Positions 1 through 5,453 of a stretch of DNA of 15,369 bases are shown here, piece after piece; position 1 is the first letter of the stretch, and each line of letters starts with the position of its first letter. Source of the DNA: an uncultured Tidjanibacter sp. (GTDB lineage: Bacteria > Bacteroidota > Bacteroidia > Bacteroidales > Rikenellaceae); assembly GCA_934663885.1 (NCBI GenBank), contig CAKUKW010000026.1, forward strand, positions 1 through 15,369. Reading direction: 5' to 3'. Position numbers and translations under genes: made by a program. Under the pieces are notes generated by a model that searched no databases, was not told where the DNA came from, and was given only the letters and a program-made list of their open reading frames with translations.

Positions 1-2
1 GC

Positions 3-1133
3 CGCAATGCGCTTGAAGTAAACCGGGCGATAGACCTGCTAACCGAGCGCATCAGGAACCACTATAAGGAAATAAATGAAAGTCTGGGCTTCGTTACCGC
101 CGAACTCGTTAAGAATGCCCTGAAAGGCATCGCCCAGAAACCGCTTACACTGATGAAACTCTTCGAGGAACATAACGACGAGTTTCAGAAACGGGTCGGT
201 GTAGACCGGGGGAAAGAAGCGCTCGACCTTTATTGGGTATCTTATAAACACCTTTTGGCATTCATCCGGAAGAAGTTCGACGCGGACGATGTAACGCTCC
301 GCAGCCTTAATCTGAAATTTTACGAGGATTTCGACCTCTTTTTGAGGACTGACCGGGGATTGCGGCAAAAAACGGTGCATCAGCATCTGTATAACCTCAA
401 AAAGATAACCCGCCGGGCTTTCAATCAGGGAACGCTCCGCCGCGATCCGTTCATGACGCTGCATCCCCAACTGCCGCCCCTGAAAAGCCGCCATTTGAAG
501 CTGGAAGACCTGGAGAAGCTGATGCAGCTTACCATTGCCGAGGATAACTTACGCCGTGTGCGCGATATGTTTGTCTTTTCGACGTTCACCGGATTGTGTT
601 ACGCCGACCTGAAAAACCTGTCGGACGAACATATCAGCCGGGCCGGCGACGGCAACCTGTGGATAAACATTAAACGGCAGAAGACCGGAACGGACTGCAA
701 TGTACGCCTGCTGGAGATTCCCCTGCAAATCATCGAAAAATATAAGCCGGAGAAAAAGGACAGGCATATTTTCAATCTCTATTGCCGCAACTATTTTATC
801 AAACTTGTGCGGAAGTTAGGGGAAAAGTATGGCATACAGGGAATTACCTTTCACCGGGCACGCCATAATTTCGGCACCCATATCACGCTCTCGCAGGGCG
901 TACCCATCGAAACCGTCAGCCGGATGATGGGGCATAAGAACATTGCCACCACGCAGATATACGCCAAAGTAACGGATAAAAAGGTGGACGAAGACATGAA
1001 GCAGCTAAGGTTACGCACGCAGTCCAAAGAAAACCGGGTTACTTTGTACGAAGACGAATCGCTCCGGGCGGCCATCCGTTATCCGGGCGGCAAGAAAAGG
1101 AACAGGAATATTCAACCCTCAAACAAACAATAA
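3..1133 (+). CDS. int: Tyrosine recombinase (integrase) of a Bacteroides conjugative element, 5' end outside window
   Basis: The frame is open from the window edge, giving 376 visible residues and then TAA; the true start lies to the left. It should catalyse site-specific integration and excision of the element by strand exchange through a covalent phosphotyrosine. The visible N-terminal part is helical and matches a SAM-like core-binding domain; the catalytic domain follows. I see the beta-hairpin Lys at 681-683 (RQKTGTD), the HxxR motif (His 852, Arg 861, in HRARH), the GHKN His at 933 and the nucleophile Tyr at 960-962 (TTQIYAKV). The usual first catalytic Arg after TGL is Cys (597-599), while an Arg sits 12 residues upstream (561-563), as in IntDOT-type enzymes. 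A basic tail of about 55 residues follows the Tyr. The next gene starts one base after the stop, so the two are probably co-transcribed. Family assignment is sure; the attachment site is not visible. Confidence 0.95.
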   Translation, partial: RNALEVNRAIDLLTERIRNHYKEINESLGFVTAELVKNALKGIAQKPLTLMKLFEEHNDEFQKRVGVDRGKEALDLYWVSYKHLLAFIRKKFDADDVTLRSLNLKFYEDFDLFLRTDRGLRQKTVHQHLYNLKKITRRAFNQGTLRRDPFMTLHPQLPPLKSRHLKLEDLEKLMQLTIAEDNLRRVRDMFVFSTFTGLCYADLKNLSDEHISRAGDGNLWINIKRQKTGTDCNVRLLEIPLQIIEKYKPEKKDRHIFNLYCRNYFIKLVRKLGEKYGIQGITFHRARHNFGTHITLSQGVPIETVSRMMGHKNIATTQIYAKVTDKKVDEDMKQLRLRTQSKENRVTLYEDESLRAAIRYPGGKKRNRNIQPSNKQ

Positions 1134-1134
1134 C

Positions 1135-1491
1135 ATGAATCAGGAATCAATCATCATAGAAAAGGAACAGGTTACCATCCACCCCATGCAGGGCGGCGTA
1201 TGGCTTACCCAAAGTGAAATCGCACGGATTTTCGGCGTGTTCGTCGCGGCTGTCGGCAGTAATATCCGTTCCATACTTAAAAGCGGGATATTGCAGGAGG
1301 ATGAAGTTTGCCGCCGCAAGGATAACGGGGACGGCAGCATATTGACGCTCTATAATCTGGAGATGATAACGGCGCTGGCTTTCCGGCTCAAATCCCGGCA
1401 GGCGCATTATTATCGCCGCTGGATTACCCGGCAGGCACTCAATCCGGTCATACTCTGGAAAATCCCCGGTATGGACACCCTGCTGAACTGA
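1135..1491 (+). CDS. Short RhuM-like N-terminal-domain protein
   Basis: This 118-residue protein begins one base after the integrase stop (TAA C ATG), so it is likely translationally coupled to it. The core from about residue 20 (VWLTQSEIARIFGV) through SNIRSILKSGIL and LTLYNLEMITALAFRLKS to YYRRWITRQAL matches the N-terminal region of RhuM-family proteins, where a winged-helix-like segment precedes a YNLDxI-type motif. Full RhuM proteins are about 300 or more residues; this one stops right after the conserved block, so it is either a dedicated short form or a truncation. The ending is clean, followed at once by a strong terminator, which favours a real short gene. DNA binding and a role alongside the integrase are inferences; the molecular function of the family is not established. 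The segment GVFVAAVGS replaces the usual recognition-helix-like GVDRSVISKH, so the DNA contact may be altered. Confidence 0.7.
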   Translation: MNQESIIIEKEQVTIHPMQGGVWLTQSEIARIFGVFVAAVGSNIRSILKSGILQEDEVCRRKDNGDGSILTLYNLEMITALAFRLKSRQAHYYRRWITRQALNPVILWKIPGMDTLLN

Positions 1492-1512
1492 CCGGTACCT
1501 GCCGGAAAAGAG

Positions 1513-1549
1513 AAACGACCCACTTCATTTTTGAAAATGGGTCGTTTTT
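1513..1549. terminator. Rho-independent terminator between convergent genes
   Basis: A perfect 10-bp stem (AAACGACCCA at 1513-1522 with TGGGTCGTTT at 1538-1547) has a 15-nt loop and runs into a T-rich tail on the plus strand (TTTTTCTTTT). Read from the other strand the stem is also followed by a T-rich stretch. It lies 21 bases after the RhuM-like stop and just past the end of the minus-strand HTH gene (stop at 1553), so it probably terminates both directions. Confidence 0.9.
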
Positions 1550-1552
1550 CTT

Positions 1553-1864
1553 TTATATCAATTTCTGCTGGCCGATGCTCCGTTCGCGGGAATCTTCCAG
1601 AAATTGTTGCAGTTCGGATTCCATATAGAGGATTTTACCGCATATCAGGTAATATGGGATAAGCCCTGCCGAACGGTACTCCTGCAATGTCCGTCGGCTT
1701 ACCCGGAACCTCTCCGCAAGTTCCCGGTCGGTGATGAAACGCTGACCGTAAAACGAACGGCGGGCAGGCGCTTCCACCCGGTCTAACAGCTTATTCGTCT
1801 TTTCCAGCCGCTTGAAAAGATCGGCCACGCGGGAATCACCCTTTTCTATCAGATAGTTATTCAT
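1553..1864 (-). CDS. Helix-turn-helix (MerR/excisionase-like) protein, second gene of pair
   Basis: A 103-residue protein starting with ATG (1864-1862), three bases after the stop of the upstream HTH gene, so the two form an operon. The C-terminal half carries an HTH_17/excisionase-type winged helix: FITDRELAERFRVSRRTLQEYR is the HTH and GLIPYYLICGKILYMESELQQFL is the wing and following helix. The N-terminal 35 residues look like a coiled helix (VADLFKRLEKTNKLLDRVE) that may dimerise. Small proteins of this type near the integrase of Bacteroides elements act as recombination directionality factors or regulators of excision (Xis2c and Xis2d of CTnDOT). The domain call is firm; the excisionase role is inferred from domain and position. 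It is clearly similar to its upstream neighbour. Confidence 0.85.
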   Translation of the reverse strand: MNNYLIEKGDSRVADLFKRLEKTNKLLDRVEAPARRSFYGQRFITDRELAERFRVSRRTLQEYRSAGLIPYYLICGKILYMESELQQFLEDSRERSIGQQKLI

Positions 1865-1867
1865 GGT

Positions 1868-2158
1868 CTATATCTTTTTTTGATTATGCCCTGAAGATTG
1901 CAGCAGTTTCCGCACATCTTCCGGCTTATAGCGTATCTTATATTCTATCCGGCAATAAGGCAAAAGCCCTTTTTCCCGGTACGTTTGCAGCGTGCGTTTG
2001 GTGATACCCAATATCTCGCACACATCCTGATTATCCAGCCATTTTTTCAGGCTCAAATCCTCCTGGCGGCGGTATAACCTTTCCGCCTTTTCTTCAATAT
2101 CCCCGACGCGTCTGGCTAATGCATCGAAGACTTTTATACTCATACTGATTATTTCCAT
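1868..2158 (-). CDS. Helix-turn-helix (MerR/excisionase-like) protein, first gene of pair
   Basis: A 96-residue protein with ATG at 2158-2156; a second in-frame ATG (2143) would remove five residues. Residues about 40-90 are an HTH_17/excisionase-type domain: WLDNQDVCEILGITKRTLQ is the HTH and GLLPYCRIEYKIRYKPEDVRKLL is the wing and last helix. The N-terminal region is a charged helix (DIEEKAERLYRRQEDLS). It aligns along the whole HTH with the gene behind it (TLQxYRxxGLxPY in both), so the pair looks like an old tandem duplication. The likely promoter and a 20-bp palindrome lie about 30-55 bp upstream, which suggests autoregulation by one of the two products. It could be an excision factor like Xis2c/Xis2d or simply a regulator; the sequence cannot decide. 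Confidence 0.85.
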   Translation of the reverse strand: MEIISMSIKVFDALARRVGDIEEKAERLYRRQEDLSLKKWLDNQDVCEILGITKRTLQTYREKGLLPYCRIEYKIRYKPEDVRKLLQSSGHNQKKI

Positions 2159-2186
2159 TTATTCCTTGTTTTGTATTCCCGGAACC

Positions 2187-2194
2187 CAAAAGTA
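2187..2194 (-). promoter_or_regulatory. Putative Bacteroides-type -7 box for the HTH operon
   Basis: On the minus strand the octamer TACTTTTG matches the Bacteroides sigma-ABfr -7 consensus TAnnTTTG. It lies 28 bases before the ATG of the first HTH gene, giving a leader of roughly 20 nt. No TTTG is seen about 19 bp further upstream, so the -33 element is poor and the promoter may depend on a bound protein. Confidence 0.5.
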
Positions 2195-2212
2195 GATAAA
2201 TTCATTTATCTA
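2193..2212. promoter_or_regulatory. 20-bp perfect palindrome, candidate operator
   Basis: The arms TAGATAAAT (2193-2201) and ATTTATCTA (2204-2212) are perfect reverse complements around a 2-bp centre. The palindrome overlaps the first two bases of the -7 box and covers the -10 to -30 region of the HTH operon. Its size and place fit a dimeric repressor or activator site. Which protein binds is not shown; the adjacent HTH proteins are the obvious candidates. Confidence 0.6.
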
Positions 2213-2240
2213 TCCGGCGCTCTGTTTTTCTATGGCACAG

Positions 2241-2276
2241 AGTGGCTTCAAAGTGGCAGCAAGTGGCGTTGAAGCC
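2241..2276. repeat. Three AGTGGC direct repeats inside an inverted repeat
   Basis: AGTGGC occurs at 2241-2246, 2252-2257 and 2262-2267, that is at 11- and 10-bp steps, about one helical turn. The group is nested in an inverted repeat, GGCTTCAA (2244-2251) against TTGAAGCC (2269-2276), with a further overlapping pair TATGGC (2231-2236) and GCCATA (2274-2279). Helically phased short repeats beside an HTH/excisionase operon look like a cooperative protein-binding array. Function is inferred. Confidence 0.5.
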
Positions 2277-2308
2277 ATAAGGCAATCATCCTTCAGATGG
2301 GATAATTG

Positions 2309-2352
2309 GCGGCAGCCGTTACACTTCCCCGGCTGCCGCTAAGAGATTTTTT
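2309..2352 (+). other. GC-rich stem-loop followed by a T run
   Basis: GCGGCAGCCG (2309-2318) pairs perfectly with CGGCTGCCGC (2330-2339) across an 11-nt loop. A run of six T residues begins at 2347, seven bases after the stem. This could be a plus-strand terminator of an unseen short transcript, or an attenuator in the leader of the operon beginning at 2637. No recognisable plus-strand promoter or gene lies before it, so I leave the role open. Confidence 0.4.
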
Positions 2353-2636
2353 CTACCGTTCTCTCACCATAACGTCTTCCTCATTTTTTGTATGCCTGGT
2401 ATGAGCCGGTCTAATCATGATGGTCTGTTGTCAGCAGCAAAGGTAATTCCCCCGTTCACGCCCCTGCAAGATCGAGCCGCAGAGCGGTTTTGCAAAAAAT
2501 CTTCCGACATCCGCCGGGGCGGACGTTGCGTATTTCCCGCAAAAATCTTGCATGGGCTAACGGCGACCTTTGAAAGCTCCTGAAACAGAACTCATCATAC
2601 CGGCTCCGTCACGGCATAAAAAAAAAGTCAGACATT
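2353..2636. other. Gene-poor stretch with nested repeats upstream of the accessory operon
   Basis: No convincing gene is seen here, although a 63-codon reading frame exists at 2392-2583. The segment 2465-2552 is structured. TGCAAGAT (2465-2472) is the inverse of ATCTTGCA (2545-2552). Between them lie CCGC/GCGG (2477-2487), the palindrome TTTTGCAAAA (2488-2497) and the hairpin TCCGCC-GG-GGCGGA (2510-2523). GCAAAAAATCTT (2492-2503) is nearly repeated as GCAAAAATCTT (2539-2549). The stretch probably holds the promoter and leader of the genes starting at 2637, but no good TTTG/TAnnTTTG pair was found. It could also be a replication or transfer signal; the sequence alone does not show which. Confidence 0.4.
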
Positions 2637-2876
2637 ATGAGAACAATAGAAAAAATAAACAGGAAACGAGAATCTATCAACCTTCCATCCAGCATAAAAT
2701 GGGTGGTAAAGATAGTGGCGACCGTAGCAGGGTTTTACCTGTGGGGCGTGGACTTCATTTGGGTGGTTTTGGGAGTGTCTTTCGCATGGCACATCATCAA
2801 AGCAATCGCTTCCTGCCTTATCTCTCTAATTGCTCTGATTGGCTTTTTCTACTTCCTTTTCACACACATTTTCTAA
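2637..2876 (+). CDS. Small membrane protein of unknown function
   Basis: This is a 79-residue protein that I do not recognise. A basic N-terminus (MRTIEKINRKRESINLPSS) precedes two hydrophobic stretches, about residues 20-40 (IKWVVKIVATVAGFYLWGVDF) and about 43-77, the latter perhaps two segments around WHIIKAIAS. By the positive-inside rule the N-terminus should be cytoplasmic. It is the first gene of the plus-strand accessory run and ends 19 bases before the next start. An overlapping frame (2570-2884) lacks such organised hydrophobicity and is judged a shadow. The strong membrane pattern supports a real gene; the function is unknown. Confidence 0.6.
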   Translation: MRTIEKINRKRESINLPSSIKWVVKIVATVAGFYLWGVDFIWVVLGVSFAWHIIKAIASCLISLIALIGFFYFLFTHIF

Positions 2877-2895
2877 ACCCCTAAAATCCAAAGAC

Positions 2896-3528
2896 ATGAG
2901 AACAAGAAAAGAAATAATAATGACACCCGAAGTAATGACCGGAATATACACGGACGAGAGATTACGCAATGCGGTAGCCTTTGCACACAGCTGTTGCGAC
3001 CGATACCACAAACACCTCCATTACAAGGCTTTGTATTATCCTTTGGAGTACATCGTAACGGAAGAGCAGATACAGGAGGCCAGGGAAGAACTTGCACGGG
3101 CTAAGGAACGGGTATATGCCGAACACTCAAACCATTTGCTGTTTGTCGGTATGGGTTCCCGGTACGCTCCCCGGTATGAGGACGATGTATGCAACCACCG
3201 CATCCGCACCGAATTTACCAACAGACATGGACACCGCTATTTCATCGAGTTTACCGTCCACGGGAAAGGCAATGGTTTTAACATTGACCACGCAATAGAC
3301 CGCGACAAGGAAATCGAGTTGAACAGTGATTGGAACAGACAGGGCGAGTATTACAATTTCAAAGGGTTGGAAACCTCACGTATCGGCTACTCCCGCGACT
3401 TCACAAGGCGCAACGTCCTCAATATCGTAAACGAGTATTTTGACTGTGCTTTTGCCGAGATAGTCATAGACCATGATACGATTTTCGTGGACGACCGGGA
3501 AATCATCTGCCACAGCCCCAAGCAATAA
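2896..3528 (+). CDS. Conserved-looking accessory protein of unknown function (210 aa)
   Basis: I chose the ATG at 2896 (MRTRKEIIM), giving 210 residues. The open frame extends upstream but would overlap the preceding gene; a further ATG at 2920 is possible. The protein is soluble with no signal peptide. Residues about 50-85 form a charged helix (EEQIQEAREELARAKERV). The middle (HRIRTEFTNRHGHRYFIEFTVHG) and the C-terminal part (FAEIVIDHDTIFVDD) alternate like beta strands. I do not recognise a named family. It sits in a row of small plus-strand genes typical of the cargo between integrase and tra modules of Bacteroides elements. A GC-rich hairpin begins eight bases after its stop. Confidence 0.8.
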   Translation: MRTRKEIIMTPEVMTGIYTDERLRNAVAFAHSCCDRYHKHLHYKALYYPLEYIVTEEQIQEAREELARAKERVYAEHSNHLLFVGMGSRYAPRYEDDVCNHRIRTEFTNRHGHRYFIEFTVHGKGNGFNIDHAIDRDKEIELNSDWNRQGEYYNFKGLETSRIGYSRDFTRRNVLNIVNEYFDCAFAEIVIDHDTIFVDDREIICHSPKQ

Positions 3529-3536
3529 AAGTATAA

Positions 3537-3559
3537 CCGGGGCGGAGCCGAGCCGCCCC
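3537..3559 (+). repeat. Intergenic GC hairpin (copy 1 of the CCGGGGCGG family)
   Basis: GGGGCGG (3539-3545) pairs with CCGCCCC (3553-3559) across a 7-nt loop. It lies shortly after the stop at 3528 and 15 bases before the next ATG, with no T run, so it is not a classical terminator. The 9-mer CCGGGGCGG is shared with the hairpin at 4611 and with 2514-2522. Confidence 0.7.
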
Positions 3560-3574
3560 ACAACACGATAAGTC

Positions 3575-4186
3575 ATGGATTACAGAAATTTATCAACCTC
3601 TGAAAAAATAGAACAGGTACGGCAATATCACCCGTACAGGGAAGAACGCCCATACATGGCGGCTTACCTGATCGCCTTGCGCCGGAACGACCGGCAGATG
3701 ATTGACGAATATGAAAGTTTTGGCGACGATCCCCGCCAAATCATTATGAATCGCAGGGCATACGACCGGCAGCAGATATTCGGCTTTACAGGTAAAGCAA
3801 TGAACGAATACGGTTGGTTAGCGACCCCTGAATTTCAGAACGTGGAGCGGATCGAGTTTATCGACCGCAAAGGCTGGGCGGCACACAACTATATCACCAT
3901 CGGACAGGGAACGAACGGCAAATGGAGCTACGGAGCCAGCTATTCGACCGGCGGATCGGGTGGCGGTTACGGGCTGGGGATATGGGGAAAGATTTTCAAC
4001 AACCGGAAAGAGTGCCTAACAGCCGCTTTACGGGAGTTGTTAAACCGCCACACAGAACAGGCTGAGCGGCTGAAAAACGACCCGGCCAATTTTAATCCCG
4101 CCCTGTCGAAGATAATCGTGAAACAGGTACAGGCCATGTTACAGGAAACCGCCGTAGCTAAGCAATTAACCCTATTATTCAACTAA
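3575..4186 (+). CDS. Accessory protein of unknown function (203 aa)
   Basis: This is a 203-residue soluble protein starting at ATG 3575, 15 bases after a GC hairpin. The N-terminal part is rich in Arg, Tyr and charged residues (EKIEQVRQYHPYREERPYMAA; RRNDRQMIDEYESFGDDPR). The centre holds a glycine-rich strand-turn region (KWSYGASYSTGGSGGGYGLG), followed by a helix around ECLTAALRELLNRHTEQAERL and a C-terminal helix (LSKIIVKQVQAMLQET). The order strand, glycine loop, helix is suggestive of a small alpha/beta fold, but I cannot name a family. No signal peptide or membrane segment is present. It is followed after 12 bases by the next gene, so co-transcription is likely. Confidence 0.8.
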   Translation: MDYRNLSTSEKIEQVRQYHPYREERPYMAAYLIALRRNDRQMIDEYESFGDDPRQIIMNRRAYDRQQIFGFTGKAMNEYGWLATPEFQNVERIEFIDRKGWAAHNYITIGQGTNGKWSYGASYSTGGSGGGYGLGIWGKIFNNRKECLTAALRELLNRHTEQAERLKNDPANFNPALSKIIVKQVQAMLQETAVAKQLTLLFN

Positions 4187-4198
4187 AAAACAACAGAT

Positions 4199-4606
4199 AT
4201 GAACTATCAGGAATTTACAGAAAGAACGGGTTTAACCCCGACAAGCGAAGAATACCAGGCAATCGAGGCCGTTTACATGGCGGCCGGTGAGATGGACAAG
4301 GACGAGTTTTGCAGAGAGTATAAGAAGAACGGAAACAGCCGTCTTGTTACAGAACTTTTCAGAACGGTTTGCACCCTCAAAGGTCAATACGAGGAACGTT
4401 GTAACGAGATACAAGACCTGCACGAACAGAAAAGCGAAATGGTCGATTTTCTTATCGACAGGGCACAGGCGTTCAGCGACAAGGAACTGCTTGAAAAAGC
4501 ATCCGAAATGGTTGGTCAGAAAGAGGTTATACGGCGCAGGATTGTCAAAGGTTACACGCTTTGGGAGTATGAAACGCAGTGGGTGCTGAATAATTTATTC
4601 CAATGA
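4199..4606 (+). CDS. Helical accessory protein of unknown function (135 aa)
   Basis: This 135-residue protein looks almost entirely alpha-helical and is rich in Glu and Lys. It opens with MNYQEFTERTGLTPTSEEYQ, a pattern seen in many small Bacteroides element proteins. A long central helix with coiled-coil character follows (about residues 62-85, KGQYEERCNEIQDLHEQKSEM), and it ends with a Trp-containing segment (LWEYETQWVLNNLFQ). No signal peptide or membrane segment. I do not recognise a named domain. It starts 12 bases after the previous stop and is followed within 4 bases by the second GC hairpin. Its position in an uninterrupted series of same-strand genes supports it as real. Confidence 0.8.
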   Translation: MNYQEFTERTGLTPTSEEYQAIEAVYMAAGEMDKDEFCREYKKNGNSRLVTELFRTVCTLKGQYEERCNEIQDLHEQKSEMVDFLIDRAQAFSDKELLEKASEMVGQKEVIRRRIVKGYTLWEYETQWVLNNLFQ

Positions 4607-4610
4607 CAAA

Positions 4611-4631
4611 CCGGGGCGGCGTAACCGCCCC
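4611..4631 (+). repeat. Intergenic GC hairpin (copy 2 of the CCGGGGCGG family)
   Basis: GGGGCGG (4613-4619) pairs with CCGCCCC (4625-4631) across a 5-nt loop. It begins four bases after the stop at 4606 and starts with the same CCGGGGCGG as copy 1. No T run follows. Its presence argues against starting the next gene upstream of it at 4603. Confidence 0.7.
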
Positions 4632-4674
4632 CCCTAAAATGATGCTTAGAACAATAATACAAATTCTTAAAGTT

Positions 4675-4902
4675 ATGATTATCACAGGACACAGCGGAGT
4701 TTTCTCCATTCACCAACTGACCGAAACGCAGGTCGATGTACTGCTTGCCGTTGCCTATACCGCCGACAAACGGTGCTTTGAGCGACAGGACGAAGACGGC
4801 TCATGGTACAGCAACGACGATTTTATCCTCTCTCTTACCGACCAGCAGCGCACTGCGCTGGCAAAACTCGGAGAGGCGATAGAACTGATATACGGCGAAT
4901 AA
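4675..4902 (+). CDS. Small acidic accessory protein of unknown function (75 aa)
   Basis: I chose ATG 4675, giving 75 residues beginning MIITGHSGVFSIHQLTETQV. Alternative starts at 4639/4642 would add 11-12 residues (MMLRTIIQILKV); the most upstream one at 4603 runs through a GC hairpin and overlaps the previous gene, so I reject it. The product is acidic and mostly helical, with a conserved-looking DEDGSWYSNDDF stretch in the middle and a C-terminal helix (DQQRTALAKLGEAIELIYG). No signal or membrane segment is present and I do not recognise a family. It is followed by the third GC hairpin and belongs to the plus-strand accessory run. Confidence 0.65.
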   Translation: MIITGHSGVFSIHQLTETQVDVLLAVAYTADKRCFERQDEDGSWYSNDDFILSLTDQQRTALAKLGEAIELIYGE

Positions 4903-4905
4903 AAT

Positions 4906-4925
4906 CCGGGCGGCGACAGCCGCCC
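4906..4925 (+). repeat. Intergenic GC hairpin (copy 3, variant)
   Basis: GGGCGGC (4908-4914) pairs with GCCGCCC (4919-4925) across the 4-nt loop GACA. It begins three bases after the stop at 4902 and ends 16 bases before the next ATG. It opens with CCGGGCGG, one G shorter than copies 1 and 2, and is followed by ACAAC, as copy 1 is. Confidence 0.7.
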
Positions 4926-4941
4926 ACAACTTCACAACAGC

Positions 4942-5259
4942 ATGAAAATCATCTATGACGGATATAAAGGCAGACCCCTTAAACCTGTTTCCGAATGGGA
5001 TTGGGAGGTACGGGAAGCGGTAGAAAAGGCGGTAGAGCTTACCCGTGGCAAACACGGGTTTAAGACCCACTTCGAGATATGGAGGGGTTGCGAGTTAAGG
5101 ATAACCATCGGGCATAATATCTACACCACTACGATAGAGATACGACCGCCCGAAATGGCGGTTATCCGCAGAAGAAGCAACTGGCACAACGGTTACGCCT
5201 ATTTCTGTAACGGTGTGTTTTGGGCCAGTATCAGCAGAACAAAGGTTGAACTTATATAA
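4942..5259 (+). CDS. Basic accessory protein of unknown function (105 aa)
   Basis: This 105-residue protein starts at ATG 4942 (MKIIYDGYKGRPLKPVSEWD). After a first helix (WEVREAVEKAVELTRG) the rest reads as beta strands: HFEIWRGCELRITIGHNIYT, TTIEIRPPEMAVI, then HNGYAYFCNGVFWASI. This helix-plus-antiparallel-sheet pattern suggests a compact alpha/beta domain. It is basic, soluble and without a signal peptide. I do not recognise it. The following small gene starts nine bases after its stop, so it is in the same operon. Confidence 0.75.
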   Translation: MKIIYDGYKGRPLKPVSEWDWEVREAVEKAVELTRGKHGFKTHFEIWRGCELRITIGHNIYTTTIEIRPPEMAVIRRRSNWHNGYAYFCNGVFWASISRTKVELI

Positions 5260-5268
5260 TATGGGGCT

Positions 5269-5436
5269 ATGTATAAACTATTCATCGGCTTTCGGAAATT
5301 AGGCGAGTTTCCGACCATATCAGAAGCCAAACGCCACGCACAGGACAGCCGCCTGTCCGGAATGTTCTCCCTTATCGGGGAGAACTACCGGGATAGTTGG
5401 TACATTCCTAAAGGAGTGAACATAGAAAATAATTGA
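5269..5436 (+). CDS. Very small accessory protein (55 aa), unknown function
   Basis: An ATG at 5269 opens a 55-codon frame ending in TGA at 5434-5436. The product begins MYKLFIGFRKLGEFPTISEA and continues through KRHAQDS to a Trp/Tyr-containing end (YRDSWYIPKGV). The layout strand, turn, helix (ISEAKRHAQD), strand is typical of small single-domain proteins in Bacteroides elements. It starts nine bases after the previous stop, on the same strand, and the gap afterwards holds a hairpin like those behind its neighbours. A competing ATG at 5261 stops after 13 codons. Support is positional and compositional only. Confidence 0.5.
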   Translation: MYKLFIGFRKLGEFPTISEAKRHAQDSRLSGMFSLIGENYRDSWYIPKGVNIENN

Positions 5437-5453
5437 AAAACAGGCATCGGAAA

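Noticed and set aside
2392..2583. 63-codon plus-strand frame beginning MPGMSRSNHDGLL
   Set aside because: The frame crosses the palindrome-dense block and shows no domain, signal or membrane pattern. The sequence may be conserved as DNA or RNA rather than protein. Kept as a caveat because similar frames may be annotated elsewhere.
2570..2884. 104-codon plus-strand frame overlapping the small membrane protein
   Set aside because: It overlaps the frame at 2637-2876, which has a much better organised membrane-protein pattern and a normal junction to the next gene.
4603..4674. Upstream start for the 75-residue protein
   Set aside because: It would translate through a GC hairpin and overlap the previous gene by four bases; the segment reads NRGGVTAPPK and is low-complexity. 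The later ATG is preferred.
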